Below, piece by piece: positions 24,501 to 36,189 of a stretch of DNA of 64,000 nt; position 1 is the stretch's first letter; each line of letters starts with the position of its first letter. Origin of the DNA: Brachypodius melanocephalos. Taxonomy: Eukaryota > Chordata > Aves > Passeriformes > Pycnonotidae. The notes below the pieces were generated by a model. It searched no databases and was not told the DNA's origin. It saw nothing but the letters and a program-made list of their open reading frames with translations. The position numbers and the translations under genes were made by a program. The DNA is taken from positions 6,195,612 to 6,259,611 of the forward strand of contig VZSR01003807.1 of the NCBI GenBank assembly GCA_013398615.1, read 5' to 3'.

Positions 24501-26460
24501 AAAATAAGCTGGGGCTGCAATCCACTATTGGTGAACTCTGGAAAAGCTTCCAATTTAAAAGGTGAGTTGCTTTAACCCTTTACTTACTACACAGCATGCT
24601 TTTTTTCCCAAAGAAATAATTTTCAAAGCTGTTCTCCTTCAATAAGGATAGCAGTGCAAGATAAGATGTTTTCTACATACAAATTATAACTTCCTAAGCT
24701 TGATGTAAACATGAAGCATGGGTTTTGGTAAATCTGTTTTTATAATTGCTTTTTTCTTTCTAACCAGGAAAAACTCTCAGCTAAAATTTAGTTTACAATA
24801 ATTGATATGAAAAACATTGCCATTGTTTGCCATCAGCCACCAAAAATAATTTCTTGACCTAAATGCAAAAGCTGCATTAATGTCGCTAAATTTAATTGAG
24901 TACAAGACTGCTTCTATTTAACTCTGCATCCTTCACATTTGGAGCTGATTATCAGAAGTGTTCTGCTTTCAAGATGATGGTGAATTGATGGAATATTTCT
25001 GTTAGCTGGAGTATCTGGTTAAAAGGGACATTCTTGCATATTATGAAATGCTGTTGCTTTTCATTGTGGAGATGACTTGTCTAACTTGAAGTTTCTGCAA
25101 ATAGCTTCAAGGTTTGAATTTGAAGGGCAACGATTATTTTAAAAAAGTAAAACAGAGTCTGAAGTGTAGGTATTCTAACTTACACTATCTCCATGGGCTC
25201 AGATAAAAACTCATGGCAAAGTTTTCCCAGCTTTAAGTAGCAATCTCAACTTTGAGTAAATAAGTCTTATTTAAATTAAGTTATTTTCATTAACTTGAAA
25301 ACAAATGTGAGTGGGACAAAAGTATTCTTTCCTGTGAGTAGTTAATGTTGATACTGATGAGCATGTGTTAATTCAGATGAAGGTATTTTAGTAAGTTTGG
25401 GCCTTAGAATAGGTTATTATAAACATAGAACTGATTTATGTTATGGTATTTACATTTTTAGAAATCTTACTTTTTATTATCCTCCTTATGGAGTGTAAGA
25501 ATAGCTGGCAGTGTCAAGGAGGAAGTGAAAGTGTTTGTATATTTATTGCTTGACCTCTGTTTGGGAATTTCTGACCAGGATTGCTCACAGGGAGAAAAAT
25601 CATAAATTTGGATTTATCAGAATACAGGCTGATAGAACAGTGTGAGCCTAGGTGTCACTCTCTGCTGATGGTTGGAAGACTTGGCTCTCACCATGCACAT
25701 TTTATCCATCCGGTTTTGGTTGGTTTGTAACCCCTGGGTGTTTATACTGGGGATATATATTTTTCTATTACTTCTATGTAAGCAATAGTTTATTAGATTT
25801 TAAGGGATTTTTTCTCAACACATTTCACAAATTGGGTTTTTTACTGCTAGAACTCGCTTAGCTCTCTTTTTTTCAGATTTTAAGATGTTTCTAAATTAGC
25901 CTTGTTTTAACAATTACATCACCTTATGGCAAATAAATCATGTGGGACGCTAATCTGTTCTGCCTTAATGTCAAGGCTCACAGGAGATATATATAAACCT
26001 GCACTTATTCAGAAGACTTAAATGTTAAGGAAGCAGTATAGCCTGAAGTAGGGTGGGGTACATACAGTCTCTAAACAAATACATAAAGCTAACAGCTATC
26101 ATTCTGTCACTTTCAGTGAAGTTGTACAATTGTATTGAAATTAAAACTTTGCATCAGAAATTTTTATTTGGTACTTATTCACAGGTGGAGTGGGTAGTTA
26201 GGTGAGGGGGTCTTGTTTTTTTTTTTTAACCTGTATATTCTTACTGGCCTGTGGTTAGAAACACAAAATCTCATAACATTCTTCGGTTTTGTTTTGTCTT
26301 TGGTTTTTTTTTGTGCAGAGAGTATGAAAAACTTCCTTCTTGTAGAAAGTCAGATCCTTTGTCTCCAATCAAAGATAATATACAACTCACTCCAGAAACA
26401 GAAGAAGAAATCTTTAATCATCTGGAACGTAGTCATGTTCAGAGAGCTATATTCCAATGA
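9402..26460 (+). CDS. EXO1: Exonuclease 1, 13 coding exons
   Basis: EXO1 is a 5'-3' exonuclease and flap endonuclease of the RAD2/XPG family. It acts in nuclear mismatch repair with MutS-alpha and MutL-alpha, in DNA end resection and in meiosis. Joined exons: 9402-9562, 11927-12046, 12913-13036, 13790-13927, 14134-14346, 15688-15875, 16727-16823, 17614-17830, 18769-19024, 20189-20654, 21151-21252, 24368-24561, 26319-26460. All introns are GT-AG and phases agree, giving 805 residues (human 846). The N-terminal nuclease core aligns without gaps to human over the catalytic carboxylates D30, D78, E150, D152, D171 and D173. The KRPR nuclear localisation core (exon 8), a C-terminal QSTIGELW like the human PCNA-binding box, and a VQRAIFQ terminus are kept. 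The middle of the tail is poorly conserved and shorter than in mammals, as expected for a disordered linker. Confidence 0.96.
10195..10640 (-). mobile_element. Degenerate CR1 LINE fragment in EXO1 intron 1
   Basis: Shows AGGTTGGAAGGGACCACTGGA, then CCAGAGAAGGAAGAGACTTG and CTCTCTGGCCAACCTGTTTC, the antisense CR1 3' region, without a clear terminal tail. Divergence is higher than in the other intronic copies. Confidence 0.8.
11032..11090. repeat. (TTTTG)n-like low-complexity tract
   Basis: Runs of T separated by single or double G, including three consecutive TTTTG units. Confidence 0.9.
11927..12046 (+). CDS. EXO1: EXO1 coding exon 2
   Basis: Encodes the [20 protein letters not shown] block with catalytic D78 in [12 protein letters not shown]. 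Acceptor ATACAG, donor GTAAGT. Confidence 0.96.
12913..13036 (+). CDS. EXO1: EXO1 coding exon 3
   Basis: Encodes [16 protein letters not shown] through MAHDVIK, the helical region between the N and I nuclease domains. Acceptor CTTTTAG, donor GTAAGT. Confidence 0.96.
13790..13927 (+). CDS. EXO1: EXO1 coding exon 4 (I-region catalytic centre)
   Basis: Carries [14 protein letters not shown] (E150, D152) and [12 protein letters not shown] (D171, D173), the metal-binding carboxylates of the RAD2 nuclease. Acceptor GCACAG, donor GTAGGG. Confidence 0.97.
14134..14346 (+). CDS. EXO1: EXO1 coding exon 5 (helix-two-turn-helix)
   Basis: Encodes [18 protein letters not shown] (including D225) and [10 protein letters not shown], the DNA-binding H2TH/K+-binding motif typical of FEN1/EXO1 nucleases. 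Acceptor TTTCAG, donor GTAAAC. Confidence 0.96.
15688..15875 (+). CDS. EXO1: EXO1 coding exon 6
   Basis: Encodes [15 protein letters not shown] to DPETLTYAG, matching human residues in the same order. The donor, CG followed by GTATCC, is weak, but the phase joins correctly to exon 7. Confidence 0.95.
16727..16823 (+). CDS. EXO1: EXO1 coding exon 7
   Basis: A short exon encoding [14 protein letters not shown] to NYNPDTPQ, the end of the folded nuclease core. Acceptor AACAG, donor GTAACA. Confidence 0.94.
16824..17613 (+). other. EXO1 intron 7 with assembly gap
   Basis: Positions 17423-17522 are exactly 100 N, a conventional placeholder for a gap of unknown size. The flanking exons 7 and 8 join in frame, so the gap lies wholly in the intron and need not hide coding sequence, though an unseen small exon cannot be excluded. 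Confidence 0.95.
17614..17830 (+). CDS. EXO1: EXO1 coding exon 8 (start of disordered tail, NLS)
   Basis: Encodes a divergent linker with VSSIWSREY and [12 protein letters not shown], both seen in human EXO1, then AKRPRS containing the KRPR nuclear localisation core. Acceptor TTGTAG, donor GTATGT. Confidence 0.94.
18769..19024 (+). CDS. EXO1: EXO1 coding exon 9
   Basis: Encodes a serine-rich segment ending in [11 protein letters not shown] and VPGTRSR, both well conserved. Two in-frame acceptors lie 21 bases apart: TCTACAG before 18748 and TCTTTAG before 18769. I chose the second because it gives the better fit to the human length. Confidence 0.88.
19242..19690 (-). mobile_element. CR1 LINE 3' fragment in EXO1 intron 9
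   Basis: Begins on the plus strand with CATAGAATGATAGAATG, the reverse complement of the CR1 3' tail, followed by TTGGTTTGGAAAGGACCTT. It continues through typical CR1 3'-end sequence to AGGCTGAACAGCCCTGACTTTCTCATCC. Orientation is antisense to EXO1. Open frames within it are CR1-derived and not genes. Confidence 0.92.
20189..20654 (+). CDS. EXO1: EXO1 coding exon 10 (long disordered exon)
   Basis: A 466-base exon encoding an acidic, Ser/Gln-rich segment with little conservation apart from FFCKDA at its start and QSHGS/ESS patches near the end. This part of EXO1 carries phosphorylation and MLH1/MSH2-binding regions in human. The frame is open throughout and both splice sites are good (CTTTTTAG; GTAAGA). 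Confidence 0.92.
21151..21252 (+). CDS. EXO1: EXO1 coding exon 11
   Basis: A 102-base in-frame exon starting [11 protein letters not shown]. Its sequence is divergent, so it is supported mainly by splice sites (TTGAAG; GTAAGA) and phase. The human gene has a comparable serine/aspartate-rich segment here. Confidence 0.85.
21253..24367 (+). other. EXO1 intron 11
   Basis: The largest intron of this gene after the first ones, about 3.1 kb. Apart from the CR1 copy at 23225-23735 I see only AT-rich non-coding sequence. Confidence 0.8.
23225..23735 (-). mobile_element. CR1 LINE 3' fragment in EXO1 intron 11
   Basis: Starts AATCATAGAATCATTAGGG on the plus strand (reversed CR1 3' tail) and continues through GGTTGGAAAAGACC, CTCTGGGTAGCCTGTTCCAATG and CAGCTGCTCCTCATCAGACT to ACCAAAACTGAAGACAGTAT, all characteristic of antisense CR1. 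It is longer than the other intronic copies. Confidence 0.93.
24368..24561 (+). CDS. EXO1: EXO1 coding exon 12 (PCNA-binding-like box)
   Basis: Encodes [24 protein letters not shown] and [16 protein letters not shown], aligned with human exon residues. QSTIGELW corresponds to the human QIKLNELW proposed as a PIP-box. Acceptor CCACAG, donor GTGAGT. Confidence 0.95.
26319..26460 (+). CDS. EXO1: EXO1 last coding exon
   Basis: Encodes [20 protein letters not shown], a [11 protein letters not shown] segment, and the conserved terminal VQRAIFQ followed by TGA at 26458-26460. The MSH2/MLH1-interacting C-terminus is therefore complete. Confidence 0.96.
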
Positions 26461-26637
26461 ACTGCATGCTGCTCATGATGGGATGGATTTTTAATCATTG
26501 TCAAAATTTACCTTTTGGATATTACATCAATATAGAAAACATGCTTTGAAAACCAGCAATGTACTTTAGTCTGACTAGTGATTTATCATCTCTTTTATAA
26601 CAGTGTGAATTCAAAGGTACAGTTCTGTATTGACTGG

Positions 26638-26643
26638 AATAAA
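26638..26643 (+). terminator. EXO1: EXO1 polyadenylation signal
   Basis: AATAAA about 180 bases after the stop codon, the first canonical signal downstream. Confidence 0.7.
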
Positions 26644-29600
26644 ATAATTTAGAATCCTCTGTTCTCTTATTTGAAATCCCCATGCTGAATTTTTCTCCAA
26701 ACACTTTTAGTTGCCACTGGGCATTTTATGTAGGTCTCACATATAATCCAAGTTTTTACAAGAGCAGCAGAACAAGTCTGTGTCTTAATTTGTAATAATT
26801 TTTTTTTTCCTTTCTTTTTTCCTCTTGAGACTAATCTGGCTTCAATACAGGTTGAAAACTGCTGTTAAGTGTGCATAACAGTCTGCAGTATACTTCGAGC
26901 ATTCTGATAAGTATTTCTTTTCCCGATAAGGTAAGATTTGTTCTCTCAACAGCTGGCTTTCTGTTTGATACAGTCATGTTGGTGGTGGGAATAACTTGGG
27001 GTCTTCAGAAAGGACAATCACAAATATGTGGTCCCCAAATTCTCACATTAATAGAATGCTATCCAAAAAAATATAATATATTCTTCTGTTTAACATCTCT
27101 GTTTCACATTTGTATTCTTCTCCAACAACAGACACCCAAAATGCCAGTCTTCAGAGGCAGGGTTACAAAATAACATTGTCATCGCAACAGGCCAAGCTTC
27201 AGTGTTCAGCCAAAGGGAAGGAGCACAGGATACTAGAGCCCTTGCTGTGTTTGACTGAATTACCAGGAAATAGTAGGATGGGATTTCAGATTTCTACCTT
27301 GCAATTCAGGATTTGAGTTAGTGTAAAGGTATGTTTGAAACTTTTTTGTTTTTAGGAATGGGTAATATTTCTGCAGCAGAAGAAGGTACAAAAAGGTATC
27401 TTAACCTGTGAAATATATATATTTTTCATTCCTGAGATTAACACTTTCCCTCAGCCTCTGAGCTTTTTGCAAGAGTTTAAAGTTTGAAATTACCTATGAG
27501 AGGCAGAGGTTTTTAGGTTGCAATGTACTTTTTTTTCTTTCCAAGAGAATTTCCATCTAGGAAACTAAAGTGACCAGCTGAATTAAATTACAAAGAAGCT
27601 GCTTAAAAGAATGTTAGGCATACATTTGTGGGATCAGCCCTCTTATTTCTACACCTGTGTTGAAGGTATGGGATAGAAGAAATTGAAGCAATGATGCTCT
27701 AGGACAGGCTTTCTCTCCTACATGCACCACTAGAAAATCCCTACTGCTGAAAAGCAGGTTTTTTAATGTTGATCTTCAGTGAGAATTATCTCAGGTAGGA
27801 TGTAACAAATGTAGGCCAGGGATAAATGTTTGTGTTTCCAGTCATAAAACTATTGCCTGGGGTGAATTTTTATATGTTCCTACAAATATAACAAAAATGA
27901 CAGAAAGAGTCCTAGAAGGGAAAAATAAAAAATAGTTTATTTTCATCCATTGCTTATTTATTGGTGTGGGAGTTGCAAGGTTATTTTATACAGTGCATCC
28001 TTGTCTTTTTCCTGCATCTTCAATCAAAGGGCCACTTGTTCCTGCTCTAGTGGATCACTTGTTTTTGTACTACCAAGGATGGGTGATTTGAGGGGATTAT
28101 CTTATGTGCAAGCTACATTGTGTGTTCTTAAAGTAGATTTCTTAAAAATACTTCTGTATAGTTCCTGATTTGTGTTTTGGAGGTCTTGGATACTGACTTC
28201 ACGTGACAGAGGATTCTTCTCAGAAACAGAGGCATCTGTTACATGTAAATATATAACAGGTGTACGCATATAATAGCATTTGAGTTTTATGCTTTTAACG
28301 TGGAGTTACTGTGTTGGTGTTATCTCTGTGGAAGGTACGATAACTTAAATGCAAATGAATTGGTGCAAGACTTTATTCCTGAGTTTAGTAGGGTAGCGTA
28401 ATATTCCATAGTAAAAATTAGTATGTATCAGAATAGGAGAAATTATTACAGGTTATGATGACCTGGGGAGGATGAAATATAACACAACGATAAGAAAAAG
28501 GTGGCGGGGGGAAAGTGGATGAAGGAGAATTTGGTGATTTTAAAATAGCAAGCATTTAAAAGTTGGGTAGTTGGAATACAAGAAGCGAGTAGGAGAAATT
28601 GAAAGCAAATGGCAAGCAGAGGCATGACTGTGTGTTGCTTGCTTTATAATCTCATATAAAATACTAAATATACCTCTTTAATATTTATAATATTTCTAAT
28701 TTTATCAGCAGGACTTCAGAGTACTCTTACAAAATGGATGGTGTTGCTACACCATATTAAAAAGGTAAATCTTCCCCAGAAAAACAAAATTTACTAATGG
28801 TCTAATCAAGCTTCACTTTTGAAAGTGCTGGCTGGCCATCCCTTCATCAGAATTGTGACCTATAAATATTTAGTATCTCATGTGACGTATAAATATTTAG
28901 TATCACAGAGAATTAATGTGAGAGTATGATCATCCAAATCCAGTCATGGTTTTGAAACTATTGGTGACATGTCCAAATTCAACTGAGTATTTCTGCTTAA
29001 ATCTTTTTATTCTTTCTCACACAAATCAATACAGTAGTTAGTAATTTTTATAAGTGCATGTGAAAAAGGATGTTTTGAAGTCAATTAGCAGCTATTAGCA
29101 TCCTTTTTTGAACAATTAGCTAATTCTGTTAAACTAAATAAAATTTTAAATATTTCACTTCACCATTTTTTCTCCAGAGAAGACCATTTTAAATTAGATA
29201 ATGCTAAGTGTATTTAGACCATTTCCATTAGCAAACACAATGACTTTCAATGTTCAACTGAATTACAATGGACTTTTTTTTTAAAAGTTTTAGGTATAAC
29301 TAAATAACATAAGAGTATTGATTTACAAATTATTTATAGTTTAGATGTAGAGAACACTGCCTTCTGAGATTATGGTTGCTAAACATAAGAAACCATTGAA
29401 CAGTTTTGGTGGGTTTTTGTTTGGGGATTTTTGTTGTTTGGGTTTTTTTTTTTAAATAAAGTAAATTGTTAAGCAAATTAGAGTTCAGTTAATGGTCTAA
29501 AATCTGATCAAAACTAAGCTGGATTGTCCTGTGTCCAATATTATATGTACGTTCATAGACTTATATAAGCTAATATTTGTATTGGCTTACAAGTTGACTT

Positions 29601-31660
29601 CTTGGAGGTCAGTCACAGTGAGAACATCCATCTTCTCACTAAACTATAAAAATGATACAGTTTTGGAGGCTTCTGTGGTTTGTCTTGTTTTTCTTGGTTT
29701 CCTGTGTCTGGCATGCACATTTTGCCAATGCCAGAATCCTGAAGTGATATCTGTTGGACAAATTTCTGTCTGACAGTAAAGACCAAGAGACTTTATTGGT
29801 TTTCTTCATGTTAATGTGAATTTTACCCACTTTGATTTCACATTACTAGCTTCAGGCATGCAAGAACATTATCCTCCTATGTTCTGGTCAGTATTTTTAA
29901 GTCAAATTTCAGCAGGCTTTGAAGAAGCCTACTGAAGCCACATACCTACTGGCAGTGCTTAGCTGAATAAATACAAACAACATATAAATATCACTGTATT
30001 TGTACTACTGTGTTTTTTGCATATCCTCAGGTTTCTTTTTTAAACAATTCTTTAAAACACGTAGAAGCTTTGCATAACAGATAAGTTATGGTAGTCAAAG
30101 TGTAGTTTTGGTGTTGGTTGGGGGAGTTTTGAGGGGGGTTTTTTGGGTGCTATTATGCTATTTCCTCAGCAAAAACAACATGAAAGGCTTCCCTTCTTTG
30201 CTCTAGCTGGTGTTTTGATTTATTTATATATTAAACCATCAAAAGGCTTTCTGCTTATCTGCTTTTTAAGCCAGCAGTGACAAGGAAAGAGAAGGAATTT
30301 TGTGAATTTTCTGGAAAAGTTACAATAGTCTGCAGTAGCAGTTTCCCCAAAAGTAGTGATTGTTTGGTCTGTCTTCCAAACAGTCCACTGAAGATTTCTG
30401 TAATTTCCCAGGTTATAGATTATTATTCTAATCTTATTTACTCAACCTTGAAGTTAGTTCACTGACGTCATTATTTGTCTTCAAGGGAACACTGACTGCT
30501 GAACTTTACAGCTATGAATTTCTGTTTTCATTCCTTCTTCTAAGTTTTAGACTTGCTTCATAGTGATGGCATGAAAGTGGAACAGTAATTTAAAATCTAT
30601 TTATTCGACCTCTTCTCCTCTACAACAAAGAACCATATTTGATGTGCAGCCCCACTTTTATTTGCCCATGCAAAGTTATACAGCTTTAATTAAGCTCTAA
30701 AAGACTGTGAGATTAGATTACTCTGTTTTACCTGAGACTCACTGACTTCTGTGGATCAACACAAGTGTTTAAAAACACCAGCCCAACTCACTGAATTTGT
30801 TTCATGTGTGCCCAATACCAAGTGTAATACACCACTGACCTCTGGCAAGTATTTGAAAAGCAAAATCCTTCAAATTCTGGTAGAAAATCTCATTAAGATC
30901 TATTCCAAATCCTCTTCAAAAAATACAGCACAATTTAAGGGAACACAGCAAAGTAAAAGTAGGGGAACTGTTACCAATTATTAGAGGGAATATTTAGACT
31001 ACACTAGACTAGAGCATTAACTATTTTCATAACCAAATATAAATACTAGATAAGACATTGCTACCTGTAAAGTTGTAGAGCTAATTGTGAATCCAAATAC
31101 CAGATATTCAATTCTCTTTCATGAAACAGTGTTTCAGCCTAAAGGTACAGAGAAGTGTAACAAGGCTTTACACTGTAAAAGTGCACAGCTCAGAAGGCTT
31201 GGGTGCTCAGGGTGTTGATTGTGGGCAAGGCTCTCAGGAATTCAACTCACTGCCTGTGTCTAGAAAGGTGAGTAATGTTTATTGCTATGTTAATTAAACA
31301 CAAAATAGGATAATTGCCATCCATATCTGAAAACCTTGTGAACCTGCTTGAGAGTCTGAAAATAGGGACCATTTTGCACAGTAAATCAGAACTTATTCCT
31401 GATTTGCTGGCGTGTCTTGGAAAAGATAGGAAAAGATATATTTACAAATTTCTGGCCTTAGGACCCTGATCACAAATTTATACCTGAATCCAGCTTTCAC
31501 AAGGAAAGACTCTCTGAACATACATCTTTAGCCGAACTGTTAAAAAGCTCCCAGCACTTACCAAGTATCACTAAATTTAAGCCAAATAAAGCAGTTCTGG
31601 AGTACAAACATTTCATGCTGGGTGTGTAAAGTGCTTCTTCCATTCTCCTTGACACTCTCC
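26644..31660. other. Intergenic spacer, EXO1 3' flank
   Basis: AT-rich, no supportable gene. Contains the 27-bp tandem duplication at 28854-28907 and short T/G-rich tracts near 29400-29450 and 30100-30150. A perfect CRE octamer TGACGTCA occurs at 30463-30470 without promoter context. Confidence 0.5.
28854..28907. repeat. 27-bp tandem duplication
   Basis: Units 28854-28880 and 28881-28907 both run TGTGAC, then TATAAATATTTAGTATC, then CA, with two mismatches in 27. Confidence 0.9.
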
Positions 31661-31990
31661 AGTAGCAAGGAGTAGTGTTTTGGGCTTGAAGAAAAATGTA
31701 GACACCCTGGAGACAGTCCAGAGAGAAGTAAAAAGAATGAGCAACAGTCTAGGAAGCAGTATGAGGGAGGGTGGAAGGAATTGGCATTGTTTAGTCTAGA
31801 GAAGGGAGAACTAAGGAAAGATGGGATGTCAGCCCATAAACTATAAACACCGTTTGTGCAAAACAGAAAATATCAACTATAGACTGGGAGAGAAGTAATG
31901 AAAAGTACACAGCAGGAGAGCTTCAGTCTTGTGGCTGGAGTAACTTTTCTTAAATAGATTGGTTAAAGGCTTAATAAAGTTTTCTGGCTA
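31660..31990 (+). mobile_element. CR1 LINE fragment
   Basis: Sense-strand CR1 features: GACACCCTGGAGACAGTCCAGAGAGAAG, AGGAATTGGCATTGTTTAGTCTAGAGAAGGGAGAAC, then a region matching the CR1 3' half (CAGGAGAGCTTCAGTCTTGTGG). The 3' tail is not preserved. Boundaries are approximate. Confidence 0.7.
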
Positions 31991-34900
31991 CATTTCATTT
32001 TCAGTTTCAAAATTAAGTTCTGGTATCTGCAGACATGTGAAGCACAAGTAAACTCTGTATATAAGCTGTAACTTCTAGGCCAATTCAGAAGCCATAACAA
32101 TAAACTTTCTAGGATATCTGGAAGATTTTTTATATTAAACAAGTGCCTGCAGTAAGCCATGCCCACTTAGAATGACAGGATAGTAGTTGAACATAATTAG
32201 TGCTAAGTTTATAAGTAGCAGTACTCTATTTTCATTTGGGATTTTATTTCATTTTTCAGACCAGCAAGAAAATCTTCTGAGGTGGTAGTGGTTCCATCCC
32301 AATTTTTATTAGAATTATTCTTGTCGGCCACTGAACAGAGGTATTAATTTTGCTCACACTCAAAGTAGTTAATTTTGTGTAAGATCTGACCCTTCTTCTA
32401 TTCTTAGTCTATAATATTTCCAGAATTGGAAAGTGGCTTTAGAAACTTCTAAACCAGTTGTTCTGAATTTTTTTTTGCTTAATGAGGAAACTGGTTTCAC
32501 CTTTTTGTATCAATCTTCTTTAATTCTGAATGTTTTGGACCTGAGTTTTTAGCACTGTCTTCTTGCTTCATTCATACTTCTTTCTAGGGATGTAAATAAT
32601 AAGCTCACTAAAGAGGGCCCACTGTAGCTATAAACAACATATAAGTAATCCAGGACATTGTATCTAGATATGCACATTGAAAAATCATTAAAATTAAAGG
32701 ACATTTTAGGCTCATATCCTTCTGAACTGAATCTTGGAATTTTATACTTCCTGTGTGGAGAGGAGTATTTATATCACTCACATTTCCTTTATTTGTGCTT
32801 CTAGAAACCTGGTAATTTGGAAGAGACCATTTACCAGTGATTTGCAAATGCATCTAGTCAGAAAAGAGGATCAACCTGGGCTCCCTTTCCCAGAGGGCTA
32901 CTAGAAATCATCAGATATTGCAGGTAGAGGAAGTTATTCCATCACAATTTTATTTTACTTGATGTGTTATATTGTGCCATACCTTTTCAACTCCTTAAGG
33001 ATGCAAGTTTTCTGGAGTTCTTGCCTGCTTGATAGAATACATGAACACACAGCTGTCACATACAACTGTAGTGAGAGTAAATTCTGAGTTGCAGTCATTT
33101 AGCTTTTATAGGTCTCGATAACAGATTTCAAAGTAACAAAGGTCAACAGTACTGTCCTCATTTTTTTAAAATACAGAAACTTTTTGGACTGGCTTGGAGG
33201 ATTAGCCACCATTCTCTAAACCAATGAGAGAGTAAAAACTAGCACTTAGGTACTTTGAATCACAGTTCTTCCCTGTAACAAGGAGACAACATTCCTGAGA
33301 TCACCTGAAAGCACCTTGAAAATTATATCAGCAATGAAACTTAATTATAAGACTATTAATGTGACCTTCTGCAGTAGGTCAGAGATGGTCAGAAAGGAAT
33401 AGTAAAAACATATAAGCCCAGAAACTTCAACTCATAAGGTTGACTGTAAACCTAAAATCAACTTTTAGGAGATCTAGGAACACCACCGCCTCTTGATTTA
33501 TTTTAGGTTCTGTGCTAGGAAAGTTAACAAGGGGAATTGAGTAATAGGGATGTGTAAAAATAAGAGGAGCAATGTCCAGCCAATTAGAACTCATCTCTAA
33601 TTCCAAGAAAAAACATTAATCCCATTACCCTTCCCAACTGGCCCTGCATGCATATAACTGGATGATAAAACAATATTCTTTGAGAACAGTTAACATTTCA
33701 GCTGGAGACCAAGGATGCATGTTTGTTCTGTACAATACTAAATGAATAGACAACACAAGAATGCATCAGTCCAGTGAGTTACAGGTCTGTCTCCATTGTC
33801 TGGAGTATAACTTATAAAGATGCTTCTGCACTTGAGACGTGCCTAATATAGCTGTGGGTGAGAGCATCTGAACATTCCTCAGCTGTGCCTGCAGGAGGAG
33901 GGGTGCAAAAATGTTGAATCTCCCACATCTATAGCTGTTGTGAAATGCTGGCATGCTCTAGCAATCAACATTAATACTTGAGGTTGTTTTGTGGATTTCT
34001 TATTCAAATGATACTAATTTAAGTTTGAAGAACTTAAATCTCCTATATGTGATGTGGATTTAGATGTGAGTGTGCTTGTGTCTGTATGCGTGTTGGAGCT
34101 GAAGAGGTTGAACTAGGAGTCTTCTACAACTCTTAAATACCTGTGGGTCAACCTTTAAATATTGCACATGTGTAATTAACTTCTCCAGTGCTGCCTTCCT
34201 GCACAGCTGCAGGCATATGTAGGTACAAAAACAGTTAACATACAATGGTTTCAATGATGCCAGTGAATTTGCACATCCTGGAGTTTAATCATCAAGATAA
34301 ATACTTTAACTTAATTAAAATGGAAACAAAGATGATTTCTGAAGTGAGGCAATGCAGTGTATTTTCATGTATGTGATAAACTATTTCAAAGAAATCACTA
34401 GCCAGTGAAATCACTCAATTGGCTCCATTTGTCCTTTTACAAAAATAGATTTGGTGTCATGCACTGAGAAGTCTATTCCAGTTATGCTGCAGGAGAATCC
34501 ATTATTTATCATGGATTTTTAGGGGGAAGTTTTTTCCAGGACAGATTAAATATTTGGACTTCAGGACTGTGGGAAACCGTGCATCAGTTAGAATGAATGT
34601 CTGTTGTTTAATTCAGGTGTTGGCCTGTGTGCTGGGGAGTTGCAGCACTCAAGGACTTTGAATGTCATTCAAACTTACCTTAGCTCTACCCATCAGTCTT
34701 ACCTAGAACCTGACTTGACTGGACCAGAGATTCTGGCTCATAAAGTGTCTGTGCAGCTTGTGGGAGGCAAAATAATCCCTGAAAAGCATGGTAGAAAAGG
34801 TAATTGGTGATATATATGCATAGATATTTGTATCTATACATGTGGCCCACTGAGGGTGAACTCAGTTTGCTGGAAAATCGTAACATCTGGCAGATTTATT

Positions 34901-35064
34901 TTAAGTCAGAAATGTATGTAATTTTTCTTATTTTATTGCAACTATATTTTTTTCAAACAAAACTTTACTGTTTTCAATTGCTAAGTGTCTGAAATTCGCA
35001 AAGAAATTTTGCTTTGAACAAGTCACAATAAAGCTGGACATTACAAAAATATTTAGAAAAGGTG

Positions 35065-35096
<32 letters not shown>

Positions 35097-35589
35097 ACAA
35101 GGGAAGTAAATGCTCAAACTAATGCATTCTGTCAATGTTATTTAGCACTCCTATGGAGGAAAACTCTAGAGAAGTACCTTTTGTCTCAGCTTTAGCAGAT
35201 TGTAAATGTTTGGCCTCATTGATCCAGAATGTTAGGTCAGCCTTTGTTCTAAACTCACTGTGCTGCATAATAAGGAATCCTAGGCCATTTTTATGTTGTT
35301 ACTTTAATCTCCCAGATGTCTGCACTGCAGCCAGAAAAGATTGGCCTTGTTTTTTCTCCTCTCCAGTAACCCATCACCTTTTGCCTGCTGGTTTCTGTGT
35401 CCTACCTCTAGTGTGCACCTAGCAGCCTTTTGACTCAGGCCAAAGAACATTATCTGTTTGAAAACTAGTATCAAGGAAATAAAAAAATTAGTGTGATGAC
35501 ACACACAGGTCATACGTTCATCTGCTGAAGAGCCCATTATCAATGCTTCCTGCCTAAACTATTAAAGATTTAAAAGGAATAGTTTAGCC
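31991..35589. other. Intergenic, no gene seen
   Basis: No coding exon, RNA gene or dated repeat recognised, apart from the TA microsatellite at 35066-35091. Short open frames lack similarity and codon bias. Confidence 0.45.
35066..35091. repeat. (TA)n microsatellite
   Basis: About 13 uninterrupted TA units (GATATATATA...TATAG). Confidence 0.95.
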
Positions 35590-35920
35590 ATCTCTTATCC
35601 ACAGATAAAGGAGGAGGTTTTTTTCTCAACACCTGAATCATTTTCTTGGCAATTCTTTGAACTTTCCCCAAGTTGCAACATTGATCTTGAATTGTACTCA
35701 CTAGACTGAGTGTAGCAGCAGTCATTCCATTACCAGACACAGAAGTAAAGTTAAAATTCTTCTCCCTATACACCCAAGGATTGTATTAGCTTTTTTTTAT
35801 GACTGGCAACACATGGTGGCTACCATATGATTATTCTCTTATTCTTCTACAAGACAAGACACAGCAGCAGGTCCTGTAGTTACAGCTGTAGTTGGATTTT
35901 GTATGTGGCTCTTCTGTTAC
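35590..35920 (-). mobile_element. Old CR1-like LINE fragment
   Basis: Contains ACACCCAAGGATTGTATTAGC and GGATTTTGTATGTGGC, which are typical of antisense older CR1/L3-type elements. Divergence is strong and the boundaries are uncertain. Confidence 0.55.
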
Positions 35921-36189
35921 AACTGTATGTGCTCACCTTCACAGCACCCACTAGCAGTGATCTGACCTTCACTTTTTATCACTGTCTGTTACCCTGTAAA
36001 TTATTTACAGTGAGATACTTCTCAATCATTGTTACTCTAATTGCAATTGTGCCATTGTGTTTCTTTCTGAATGCTTCTAGAATCCAGATAGAGAGCTTCC
36101 ATATTTCAAACGAAGAACAATATGGGAAGGTAGGCAGGGTCTAAAAAGCCCCTTTCTAATACATAAGTAATCCATGGCACATGGGCATT

